Notes under the pieces: generated by a model
The model's input: only the letters and a program-made list of their open reading frames with translations
What the model was told of the DNA's origin: nothing
The model's database searches: none
Translations under genes and position numbers: made by a program
In this document: piece by piece, positions 1-7,864 of the stretch
Layout of the letters: each line of letters begins with the position of its first letter
Numbering within the stretch: position 1 is the stretch's first letter
NCBI GenBank assembly: GCA_947474365.1
Contig: CANJIU010000035.1
Location: 1-64,000, forward strand
Reading direction: 5' to 3'
Origin: Opitutia bacterium
GTDB taxonomy: Bacteria > Verrucomicrobiota > Verrucomicrobiia > Opitutales > Opitutaceae
DNA length: 64,000 nt

Positions 1-56
1 CCAACGCAAATATACGACAAAAACCCGTCCCTCCCGCCGTGCTCCGCACGGCGCTC

Positions 57-144
57 AGCAGCCCGTCAGAGTTGGGCCTCCCGTCGCCGGAAAAATTTTG
101 GAAAATCACCCCCAAGCCTGATTTTCCAAGTCCGACGGGCTGCT
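57..144. repeat. nested inverted repeat at left edge
   Basis: Two perfect inverted repeats are nested. The outer arms AGCAGCCCGTC (57-67) and GACGGGCTGCT (134-144) enclose inner arms TTGGAAAATCA (98-108) and TGATTTTCCAA (119-129) with a 10-nt loop. It lies 40 bp beyond the stop codon of the minus-strand transporter, so it could act as that gene's 3' hairpin, but its size and nesting look more like a mobile or REP-like palindromic unit. No open reading frame overlaps it. Confidence 0.6.
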
Positions 145-183
145 AGGTGCGCCGCGCACGGCAAGGCATGTCGCCGCGGTTGG

Positions 184-1515
184 TTACGGCGTGCGTCCAG
201 CGAACGGAATGACACCGATCGCCAGGTTGACGAGCAGAAGCAGGAGTGAGGTGGCTACGGTCCACTTGAGGGTGAATTTCTGGTGATCGCCGAATTCCAC
301 CTTGGCGAGACCGACGAGCAGGTACGTGGATGGCACCAGCGGGCTGAGGAGATGGACGGGTTGCCCGACGAGGGAGGCGCGGGCGATCTCCGCCGCCGTG
401 ATACCATAGGCCGAGGCGGCCTGGCTGAGGATTGGCACGACACCAAAATAGAAAGCGTCGTTCGAGAGAAAAAAGGTGAACGGCAAACTGAGGATGGCGG
501 TGAACACGGCGAAATGGGCGCCGAGTGACGCCGGCACGAGTGCCACGACGCTGTTGGCGATCGCGTCGACCATCTTGGTGCCGGAGAAAATTCCGGTGAA
601 AATTCCGGCGGCGAAAATCACCGCGACCACCGCGAGGGCATTGCCGGCGTTGGCGGCGATCCGCGCTTTCTGTTCGTCGAGTGACGGGTAGTTGATCACC
701 AGTGCCAGCGCGAACGCGATCAGGAACAGGACGGGGAGGGGCAGGCTGCCTGCAATCAGCGCAACGAGGAGCGCGATCGTGAGCAGGAGGTTGATCCAGA
801 TGAGTCGGGGCCTACGAATCGACGCGTCGATTTCCAGCCCCGACTGGCCGCTGTCTGCCATCGAGGCGTGCACCTCACCGATCTTTGCGTCGGAGAGCAC
901 CCCGAGCCGCCGGCGTTCGCGTCGCCCGAGTACCCATGCGACGAAGAGCACCCATCCGGCCCCGACGAGCATGGCGGGCACCAGAGGCGGGAAGACCTCA
1001 CCCATTTCCAATTTTAGCGCAGTCGCGGCGCGCGCCGTCGGGCCGCCCCAGGGCAAGATGTTCATCACGCCACCCGCCTGCATGATCACACTCGCCAGGA
1101 CGAGCCGGTCCATCTTCAGGCGGACATAAAGCGGCAGCAGCGCGGTCGTCGTGATGAGGTAGGTGGTCGAGCCGTCACCGTCGAGTGACACAAAAAGGGC
1201 GAGCGCCGCCGTGCCCACGACGATTTTTACCGGATCCCCATGAACGAGGCGCACGACGATTTTCACGACGGGATCGAAAAGGCCGGCGTCGATCATGAGG
1301 CCAAAATAGAGGATCGCGAACGTGAGCATCACGCCGGTGGGGGCGAGCGCCTTGATGCCATCAAGCATCATCGGACCCAGTTTCGGGCCGAATCCGGCGA
1401 TTATGCCAAACCCGATCGGCACCAGCACCAGTGCCGTGAGCACTGACATGCGTTTCGTCATGATCAATGTCATGAAGACAATCGGCATGGCGTACGCGAG
1501 AAGGGTGGGGTTCAT
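184..1515 (-). CDS. CitMHS-family citrate/carboxylate transporter
   Basis: A 443-residue polytopic inner-membrane protein that resembles the CitMHS (citrate-Mg2+:H+ symporter) family, which moves metal-complexed citrate or related carboxylates with protons. About 11-12 hydrophobic segments run the whole length. The conserved segments SLDGDGSTTYLITTTALLP and GGVMNILPWGGPTARAATAL (membrane re-entrant regions of this superfamily) are present. The reading frame is open upstream to 1626, but the start at 1515 (MNPTLLAYAMP) is preferred because the family N-terminus begins directly with a membrane helix. It is divergent from the serine hydrolase at 1724, with 208 bp between them. The substrate cannot be fixed from sequence; other small carboxylates are possible. 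Confidence 0.85.
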   Translation of the reverse strand: MNPTLLAYAMPIVFMTLIMTKRMSVLTALVLVPIGFGIIAGFGPKLGPMMLDGIKALAPTGVMLTFAILYFGLMIDAGLFDPVVKIVVRLVHGDPVKIVVGTAALALFVSLDGDGSTTYLITTTALLPLYVRLKMDRLVLASVIMQAGGVMNILPWGGPTARAATALKLEMGEVFPPLVPAMLVGAGWVLFVAWVLGRRERRRLGVLSDAKIGEVHASMADSGQSGLEIDASIRRPRLIWINLLLTIALLVALIAGSLPLPVLFLIAFALALVINYPSLDEQKARIAANAGNALAVVAVIFAAGIFTGIFSGTKMVDAIANSVVALVPASLGAHFAVFTAILSLPFTFFLSNDAFYFGVVPILSQAASAYGITAAEIARASLVGQPVHLLSPLVPSTYLLVGLAKVEFGDHQKFTLKWTVATSLLLLLVNLAIGVIPFAGRTP

Positions 1516-1723
1516 GAATTCGATTTCGAGCCAGAGGCGAAGGGCGGCCGTAGCCGGACGCGCGCGGTATTTCGCCGGAGGTCTGGCGATTCCGTCAATA
1601 GAGTGTTCCGCTCGGGCGTCGAGCAACGGTTTGCAACCGCCTGCGTGCCTCTTGGGTCGAGCGCCGCCCGATCAGGTTGAAAAAGGATTCGGAAATCTCG
1701 CGACCATCGTGCAGAGATTTCTC

Positions 1724-2812
1724 GTGAAACATCTCCTCCTGTTCGTTCTTCTCGCCCTGGGCGCCTTCGCCCAGCCGAAACCTGTTGATCCGCGTTTTTC
1801 CGAGGTCGAACGGTTGGTGAAGGCGGCGCGTGCCACGGCGCTCATCCCGGGCATCTCGGTCGCAATCGTGGAAAGGGACCGGATCGTCTTTGTGACTTCC
1901 GATGGTTTTTCCGATCTGGAGAACATGGTTCCCGCCAGCGCCCGCACCCTGTGGCGGATCGCTTCGGTTTCGAAGCCCGTCGCGGCCACGGCCGCGATGC
2001 AGCTGGCGGAATTGGGTAAGCTCAAGCTCGATGAACCGATCTGGACCTATGTGCCGTGGTATCCGCGCAAGGGTGACCACGTCATCACGGTGCGTCACGT
2101 TCTCACCCACACTTCGGGGATCCGGCATTACGACTACGAGGCGGGCGAAAAGGAGAGCGCGGAATATTTTCCGAGCGTCGAGGCCGGTTCCCATGTCAAT
2201 GGCGTGGACCGCGAACCCCTGAAATTTTCGCCGGGGACGCGCTATCTCTATTCCAGCTACGGCTTCCTGCTCGTCGCCGGCTTTGTCGAAGCGGCCGGAG
2301 GCCTGAGTTTCGAAGGCTACCTGAAGGAGAAAGTTTTCACCCCTGCGGGCATGACGACCGCGTGCCTCGACAAAAATCGCGAACTGATTCCGAACCGTGC
2401 CCGGTTCTATCGCAAGACCGACAGCGGCACCGCGGTCGTCAACGCCCCGTTCGTGGATGTGAGCTACAAGTGGGCGGCGGGCGGAATCCTCGCGAGTGTC
2501 GAGGACCTCGCCCATTACGCCATCGCGCTCGACAAGGGGAAACTGCTCTCCGCCGAATCGCTCCAGCAGGTTTACGCCGACCACAAACTGGCCGACGGAA
2601 AACCCACTGGTTACGGATTGGGCTGGCACGTCGAGACCGACAAGGACGGACGCGTTTGGGTCGACCATAGTGGTGGCGCGACCGGCGGCGCTGCGTTTCT
2701 CCGGCGGATCCCGGCGGAAGGTTTTGCGGTGGTGGTGCTGTGCAATCTGGAGCGACCGACCGACTTCAAGAAACTCGTCGCGAACATCACGTCCGCGGTG
2801 CGGAAAAAATAA
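1724..2812 (+). CDS. secreted beta-lactamase-fold serine hydrolase
   Basis: A 362-residue class C beta-lactamase/penicillin-binding-like serine hydrolase (Pfam Beta-lactamase family), probably an esterase or peptidase acting outside the cytoplasm. A signal peptide covers residues 1-16 (KHLLLFVLLALGAFA). The nucleophile motif SxxK is S81-V-S-K84, the second motif is Y176-S-S178 and the third is H315-S-G317. The start is taken as GTG at 1724 because it places the signal peptide at the N-terminus; the frame is open further upstream but encodes nothing recognisable. It converges on the Sua5 gene, with 9 bp between the stop codons. Many such proteins are annotated as beta-lactamases without that activity; the true substrate is unknown. 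Confidence 0.85.
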   Translation: MKHLLLFVLLALGAFAQPKPVDPRFSEVERLVKAARATALIPGISVAIVERDRIVFVTSDGFSDLENMVPASARTLWRIASVSKPVAATAAMQLAELGKLKLDEPIWTYVPWYPRKGDHVITVRHVLTHTSGIRHYDYEAGEKESAEYFPSVEAGSHVNGVDREPLKFSPGTRYLYSSYGFLLVAGFVEAAGGLSFEGYLKEKVFTPAGMTTACLDKNRELIPNRARFYRKTDSGTAVVNAPFVDVSYKWAAGGILASVEDLAHYAIALDKGKLLSAESLQQVYADHKLADGKPTGYGLGWHVETDKDGRVWVDHSGGATGGAAFLRRIPAEGFAVVVLCNLERPTDFKKLVANITSAVRKK

Positions 2813-2821
2813 TTGGCTGCG

Positions 2822-3829
2822 CTATCGCCGCGACGCGGCCCGGCGCAGGCGATCGTTGATGGCGTCGGCCAACCCGCCGCCCGGGGCGAGTTCGGCGTGG
2901 ATCCGGGTGTAGCCGGCGTCATCAAGCTGGCGGAGAATGCCGAATAACCGTTTTGCCGCGGCTCTCAGATCGCCGTGCTCCGACAGGGCGAAAATATTTT
3001 TTCCGGCGACGTCGCGCGGCTGCGCAAAGAACAGCCACGCCTCGTCCGGCCCGGACAGTCGCGCGCGAACGGGCGCCAGCGGCGCGTGCAACTCGACGGG
3101 GGTCCGCGGACTGTAGTGGCGGCTGAGCATTCCCGGTGCAAGTTGCGCGGCGTGCTCGACGGTTTTGCGTTTGGTCCCGTCGGCCACGGCGCAGCCGAGG
3201 GCCTGCGCGAGCTGCGCGCGCGTCACGGCGCCGGGGCGGAGTAGGCGGGGGTGGCGCGGATCGCGCAAGTCGACGATGGTTGACTCAAGTCCGATGGTCG
3301 TCGGGCCGCCATCGAGAATGTGTGCGATCTGCTTTCCAAGCCCGTCGCGGACATGTTGGGCCGTGGTGGGACTGACGTAGCCGAATGGGTTGGCGCTGGG
3401 TGCCGCGAGGGGAATTCCCGCGAGACGTTGCAGCCGGCGAAAAAGCGGGTGGCTCGGGAGGCGCACCGCCACGCTGTCCAGTCCGGCGGAAACGATCCCC
3501 GGGACGGCCGGCCGCTTCGGCAAAACGATCGTCAGGGGGCCTGGCCAGAATTCTTGCGCGAGCCGCAGCGCCGCGTCGTTCGGCACTGCGACCGCCGCGA
3601 GTTCGCGCCAATGGCCGATGTGCACGATCAGGGGATCGCTGGCAGGCCGACCCTTCGCGGTGAAGATTTTCCCACAGGCCACAGCGTCAAGGGCATTGGC
3701 GGCGAGCCCGTAGACGGTTTCGGTCGGGACCGCGACCAACTCGCCGCGGCGGAGCGCCGCCGCGAGCCGGGCGAGGTTTCGCGGCGTGTCGCGGTAGATT
3801 CGGGCAGAGCGGGTGCGCTTCGGTGGCAT
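2822..3829 (-). CDS. L-threonylcarbamoyladenylate synthase (Sua5/YwlC type)
   Basis: A 335-residue cytoplasmic enzyme making threonylcarbamoyl-AMP from threonine, bicarbonate and ATP for the t6A modification of ANN-decoding tRNAs. The YrdC domain (about residues 15-200) shows VPTETVYGLA near residue 34 and KGRP...DPLIVHI near residue 59. A C-terminal Sua5 domain (about 220-320) makes this the long YwlC/Sua5 form rather than short TsaC. The frame is open to 4018, but the ATG at 3829 is preferred because the conserved domain begins about 12 residues after it. It diverges from the GNAT gene (164 bp) and converges with the serine hydrolase. This is a housekeeping gene unrelated to the sulfatase loci. 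Confidence 0.93.
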   Translation of the reverse strand: MPPKRTRSARIYRDTPRNLARLAAALRRGELVAVPTETVYGLAANALDAVACGKIFTAKGRPASDPLIVHIGHWRELAAVAVPNDAALRLAQEFWPGPLTIVLPKRPAVPGIVSAGLDSVAVRLPSHPLFRRLQRLAGIPLAAPSANPFGYVSPTTAQHVRDGLGKQIAHILDGGPTTIGLESTIVDLRDPRHPRLLRPGAVTRAQLAQALGCAVADGTKRKTVEHAAQLAPGMLSRHYSPRTPVELHAPLAPVRARLSGPDEAWLFFAQPRDVAGKNIFALSEHGDLRAAAKRLFGILRQLDDAGYTRIHAELAPGGGLADAINDRLRRAASRR

Positions 3830-3993
3830 GGGACGCGGTACGGGCTGGGCGAGACTTTCGCCGGGGCGGCGGAGGTCAAGTTCCTGGCAGGCTGTCCGCG
3901 CGGTTCTTGGTCTCGACCTTTTTCGTCCGTTGACCCACGAAAAAGCCCTGTGATTGCCGCGAATTCCCGATCTGCCCTGCTGTTTGTTTCGCA

Positions 3994-4866
3994 ATGAGCC
4001 CAACGGATTCCGAAGCAATTCGGTTGCGGCGGTTTTGCGCCGACGACATCCCGTTTGCGCACGAGCTTCGCGCGCTCGCCGGCTGGAATCAGTCGGAGCA
4101 GGATTGGCGCGGTTATCTCCGGTTTGAGCCGGAAGGCTGCCTTATTGCGGAAATTGACGGCGCGCGGGTCGGCACGGCCACCACGATCCGTTACGGAGAC
4201 AAGTTCGGCTGGATTGGGATGGTGCTCGTGCACCCCGACCGGAGGCGCCTGGGCGTCGGATCCAAACTGTTGCGGGGAGCGATCGATTACCTGCAGCGCA
4301 GCGGTGTGCGAAGTGTGCGGCTCGATGCGACACCGATGGGCCGCCAGGTTTATTTGCCGCTGGGCTTCGTCGACGAATATGGGCTTTCCCGATGGGAAGG
4401 GGTTGCGCCTTCGATGGACCGAGTCGCCGCAAAAGGAGTGGCTGAACTGCAGGCCGCTGATTTTCCGGAGATCGTGCGTTTTGATGAAGTGATCTTCGGC
4501 GCCAATCGGGCGAGGGTGTTGACGGAACTGACGCAGCGAAACCCTGGGCTCTGCTTTGTCGCCCGCACTGCGGATGGAATTGCGGGTTTTTTGGTGGCGC
4601 GGGAGGGTGCGCGGGCCGTTCAGGTCGGACCATGGCTCGCCCGCGATGCCGTGACGGCCGAGCAATTGTTCGATGCGATGCTTCGGCGAGTTACCAGGCG
4701 ACTTGTGTTTGTCGACGTGCCGGCGCCCAATTCTACCGGCGAGGACTTGTGCCGTCGACACGGCTTCCAGATTCAGCGCGTCCTAACCCGGATGTATCTC
4801 GGGGGGCCACCTGAGCCGGGCCGGCCAGAGTTGATCTACAGTATCAATGGCGCTGAAAAGGGGTGA
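3994..4866 (+). CDS. two-domain GNAT N-acetyltransferase
   Basis: A 290-residue cytoplasmic protein with an N-terminal GNAT acetyltransferase domain (about residues 5-145). The acetyl-CoA pyrophosphate-binding loop is visible in VLVHPDRRRLGVGSKLL (R-x-x-G-x-G pattern). The C-terminal half (about 160-285), ending in a segment with PAPNSTGEDLCRRHGF, resembles the Acetyltransf_18 domain often paired with a GNAT domain. The acceptor substrate cannot be inferred. The ATG at 3994 follows a 164-bp divergent region shared with the Sua5 gene. Confidence 0.85.
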   Translation: MSPTDSEAIRLRRFCADDIPFAHELRALAGWNQSEQDWRGYLRFEPEGCLIAEIDGARVGTATTIRYGDKFGWIGMVLVHPDRRRLGVGSKLLRGAIDYLQRSGVRSVRLDATPMGRQVYLPLGFVDEYGLSRWEGVAPSMDRVAAKGVAELQAADFPEIVRFDEVIFGANRARVLTELTQRNPGLCFVARTADGIAGFLVAREGARAVQVGPWLARDAVTAEQLFDAMLRRVTRRLVFVDVPAPNSTGEDLCRRHGFQIQRVLTRMYLGGPPEPGRPELIYSINGAEKG

Positions 4867-5214
4867 TGCTGGTCCTCTCCGCTCCAGGCCAGTCAGCAAA
4901 CCCGACCGTGTTTCGTGCGGAAACCCGAAGTGTCCAGGTGAAGGGGCGAATTTGACGCCGAGTTGGGGGGCGTGCGGCGGTGGCCGACTCGGAGACGCCA
5001 CGAGCTTCGAGTCGGCGGGTGCTGGCGAAATAGTTGCGCGGCACGTCAGGACGGTCGAGGAAACGGCGATGCCCCAGTATCCGTACCTCCGTCTGCAGTG
5101 GGGAATGCGGGGGATTTTGGGCCCAAATAAAATGGACTCGCAGGTTCGCGCCATCCCCATCTGTTCTCGCGTCGAGCGGTCGCCCGGCCCAAAAACGTTC
5201 TGCTCACTTTTTTC
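4867..5214. other. 348-bp intergenic region before LacI regulator
   Basis: No convincing gene is seen. It contains a 9-bp inverted repeat GCCGACTCG (4983-4991)/CGAGTCGGC (5008-5016) with a 16-nt loop, which could form a 3' hairpin for the GNAT transcript although no T-run follows. A 12-bp perfect palindrome TTTGGGCCCAAA (5116-5127) lies 87 bp before the regulator start and could be an autoregulatory site; this is speculative. Confidence 0.4.
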
Positions 5215-6264
5215 ATGGCCAAACCAAAGCGCAAGAACCGGGAACGCGTCACGGCGCAGAACATCGCGGATCACGCGGGTGTTTCCATCGCGGCCGTTTC
5301 ATCGGTGCTCAACAACCGCCATGTGGAGCGGCGGATCGCGGCCGAGACGGTGGAGAGAATTCGCCATGCTGCGGCCAAACTCGGTTATCTGCCCAACATC
5401 AGCGCGCGCCGCCTGCGAAGCGGCACGAGTCAGAAGAACAACATCATCCTCGCCTTCGTCACCAGCTTCGAGGCGCCTCTAAGTCTGGCGAGCCACCTGA
5501 TCATGGAGCTGCGCCAATTGGTCGGAGGGGGCGGCGGATCGACCGACATGACGTTTTCCTTGATGGTCGAAATGTTTCCGGCCGGGCAGTTGAAGGATAT
5601 GCCGGGCCTGTTGACCGGGGATCACTTCAACGCGGCGATCATCACCAATACCACTCCCGAGGATGATCAGTTTCTCATCCGCTCCCACCTGCCGTATCCG
5701 GTCGTGCTCGTGAATCGTGCGATACCGCGTTACTCGTGTGTCGTCGAGGACCCCGATGCCGGCGGGAGGGCGGCCGCTGCGCTGGTCCGCGGCAAGCGGC
5801 GAAATCTCGCGGTCCTGCACGGCACGCCGCTCACCCAGACAACACAGAACCGGGTGGATAGTTTTGTCCGGGCCGCGACGAGCGAATTGGGTCGCCCGCC
5901 GCGGGAGATTGTGGCGGGGAAGCTCTCTGAGGCCGCGGCCAATGATGCGGTGCTCCGCTTTCTCGGGCGAAACGACGAGGTCGACGGGCTCTATGCGGTG
6001 ACCGACGGGATGGCGCTCGGCGCATACCATGCAATCAAGGAAAAGGGGTTGCGCATTCCTCAGGACATCGCGGTCGTCGGAGTGGGCGACTACGACATTT
6101 CCGCATTTTTCGATCCACCGCTCTCGGTCGTTGGCGTCGCCCGCAGCGAACTGGGCAAAGAGGCCAGCCGGCTATTGATGCGGCAATTGGAAGAACCGGG
6201 ACTGCCGCCGCTGAAGGTCGAAATTCCCGTCGAGTCGGTCATGCGAGCGTCAACCGGCGGGTAA
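5215..6264 (+). CDS. LacI-family transcriptional regulator
   Basis: A 349-residue DNA-binding regulator. Residues 12-33 form the LacI helix-turn-helix (VTAQNIADHAGVSIAAVSSV) and residues 60-70 the hinge helix (PNISARRLRSG). Residues about 75-345 form a periplasmic-binding-protein-like effector domain. It heads the co-oriented cluster running to 24304 and is the obvious candidate for its sugar-responsive control. Two sites with central CG dyads, upstream of the first BNR gene and of the first TonB receptor gene, are candidate operators. The effector is probably a sugar or breakdown product of the glycan handled by the cluster, but this is inferred only from position. Confidence 0.93.
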   Translation: MAKPKRKNRERVTAQNIADHAGVSIAAVSSVLNNRHVERRIAAETVERIRHAAAKLGYLPNISARRLRSGTSQKNNIILAFVTSFEAPLSLASHLIMELRQLVGGGGGSTDMTFSLMVEMFPAGQLKDMPGLLTGDHFNAAIITNTTPEDDQFLIRSHLPYPVVLVNRAIPRYSCVVEDPDAGGRAAAALVRGKRRNLAVLHGTPLTQTTQNRVDSFVRAATSELGRPPREIVAGKLSEAAANDAVLRFLGRNDEVDGLYAVTDGMALGAYHAIKEKGLRIPQDIAVVGVGDYDISAFFDPPLSVVGVARSELGKEASRLLMRQLEEPGLPPLKVEIPVESVMRASTGG

Positions 6265-6444
6265 AACGCGGCGGCAAGGAAGTGGAATTCCCCGCTGCTT
6301 TCGCGCGCTACTTGGTGAGTCGATCGATTTTCCTGCAACCGAGGCCCCACGACGAGTGCCTGCCCTGCGTTTGAAGTGACCTTCTCGCCACGGACGCCAT
6401 CGGTGGCCAACCGGCAGGTTTCGGCAATAATCGCCTTGCGCGGG

Positions 6445-6454
6445 AAAACGATTT
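6445..6454. promoter_or_regulatory. candidate LacI-type operator upstream of BNR gene
   Basis: The sequence AAAACGATTT, followed by AGC, has the A/T-flanked central CG dyad typical of LacI-family operators. It lies 54 bp before the BNR gene start at 6509. The same CGATTTAGC half occurs at 7778-7786, upstream of the next transcription unit's TonB receptor. The left half is imperfect (GGAAAACG). Confidence 0.4.
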
Positions 6455-6508
6455 AGCAGTTCGTCAACGAGGCGCGTCCAGTTCGGCCGCGCTCAAGAAC
6501 CACCCCGC

Positions 6509-7732
6509 ATGAAAACACTTCGCCTCGTTTCGTTCGCTGCTGGTGCGCTCTGGCTGGCGATGCTCTGCGCCCGCGCGGCCGGTGGTCCGGCCGTGACCAA
6601 GCCGCGGTTCGACGTTGTTCCCGGCGTCGTGATTGACCACAGCCCTGCCTCCTCCGGCCAGTATATTGGCTCGCCCGGTCTCGCGATTCTGCCCGGGGGA
6701 GATCTGGTGGCATCGCACGATTTTTTCGGGCCCAAGACCACCGAGCACACGAGTGCCCGCAGCACGATTTTCCGCTCCACTGACCGTGGGTCGACCTGGT
6801 CACGAGTGGCGGAGATTCAGGGCGCGTTTTGGTCCAATCTCTTTTTCCACCGGGATGCGCTCTATCTCTTGGGCACCGATCGCCACCACGGCAATGCCGT
6901 CATCCGCCGATCCACCGATGGCGGCAGGACTTGGAGCCATCCGGCGGACAGGACGTCCGGACTGCTCCGCGACAACGGGGAGTACCACTGCGCCCCAATG
7001 CCGGTACTCGAGCACAATGGTCGACTGTGGCGCGCGATGGAATGGCGGAATCCCCCCGTAGCGTGGGGCATCAATTATCGCGCCGGTATGCTGTCCATCC
7101 CGGTCGACGCCGACCTGCTCAATGCGGAGAATTGGACGTTCTGCGAGTTTCTGCCGAGCGACCGTGCCTGGAACGGCGGCGACATGGGTGCTTGGCTCGA
7201 AGGGAACGCCGTCCTGGCTCCCGGCGGTGACGTGGTCGACGTGCTGCGGGTGCAGACCAAGTCACCGAATGAAAAGGCCGCCATCGTGCACATCAGCCCA
7301 GACGGAAAGAAGGCCTTGTTCGACCCCGCGTCCGATTTTGTGCCCTTCCCGGGCGGGGCAAAGAAATTCGCCATCCGCTTCGACCCCCCAAGCAAACTTT
7401 ACTGGGCACTGGCGTCGATTGTCCCGGAGCGGCACCGCGCGGAAAATCCGGGCGGCATCCGCAATACGCTCGCGCTCGTCTCGTCCCCGGACCTGCGGCA
7501 ATGGACGACGCGGAGCATTCTGCTTTATCATCCCGACGTAAAGGCCCACGGCTTTCAGTACGTGGAATGGCTGTTTGACGGCGACGCGATCATCGCGGCT
7601 TGCCGGACTGCATTTGACGACGGTCTGGGCGGCGCCCACAATAATCACGACGCCAATTTCCTCACGTTCCACCGTTGGCCGAACTTCCGCACCCGCACCA
7701 TGGCCGATTCGCCGCGGGAGTTTGGGAGATAA
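6509..7732 (+). CDS. secreted BNR-repeat (sialidase-fold) protein
   Basis: A 407-residue exported six-bladed-propeller protein of the BNR/sialidase superfamily. Residues 1-24 are a signal peptide. Asp-box motifs (SxDxGxTW) are clear at S90-TDRGST-W97 and S135-TDGGRT-W142. It belongs to the same family as the products at 23036 and 29215: all three share a YIGSPGLAILPGG-like N-terminal strand and a PNFRTRTMADSP-like C-terminus. No classical FRIP arginine motif is evident, so sialidase activity is not demonstrated; BNR folds also include rhamnosidases, glucuronosidases and lyases. It lies 244 bp after the LacI gene and 132 bp before the TonB receptor, the same order as in the second module (29215-35618). 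Confidence 0.82.
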   Translation: MKTLRLVSFAAGALWLAMLCARAAGGPAVTKPRFDVVPGVVIDHSPASSGQYIGSPGLAILPGGDLVASHDFFGPKTTEHTSARSTIFRSTDRGSTWSRVAEIQGAFWSNLFFHRDALYLLGTDRHHGNAVIRRSTDGGRTWSHPADRTSGLLRDNGEYHCAPMPVLEHNGRLWRAMEWRNPPVAWGINYRAGMLSIPVDADLLNAENWTFCEFLPSDRAWNGGDMGAWLEGNAVLAPGGDVVDVLRVQTKSPNEKAAIVHISPDGKKALFDPASDFVPFPGGAKKFAIRFDPPSKLYWALASIVPERHRAENPGGIRNTLALVSSPDLRQWTTRSILLYHPDVKAHGFQYVEWLFDGDAIIAACRTAFDDGLGGAHNNHDANFLTFHRWPNFRTRTMADSPREFGR

Positions 7733-7773
7733 AAATCCCGGACGTGGAATCCCGTCAGATAGTGCTTGAGCAA

Positions 7774-7783
7774 AAATCGATTT
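7774..7783. promoter_or_regulatory. candidate LacI-type operator upstream of TonB receptor
   Basis: AAATCGATTT is a perfect 10-bp palindrome centred on CG, as in LacI-family operators, and is followed by AGC exactly like the site at 6445-6454. It lies 81 bp before the TonB receptor start at 7865 in the 132-bp gap after the BNR gene. The shared CGATTTAGC half-site is the main argument. Confidence 0.42.
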
Positions 7784-7864
7784 AGCTTGTTTTGTCCGCA
7801 ACCCGCCGGGTCTTCGTCACGGTTCGCCGTGGATTCGGCCAGCAAACCTCCAAACCCTACTGTC

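Noticed and set aside
1322-1723. N-terminal extension of the serine hydrolase frame
   Set aside because: The first 134 codons overlap the transporter gene in antisense and would bury the signal peptide; the GTG at 1724 is better.
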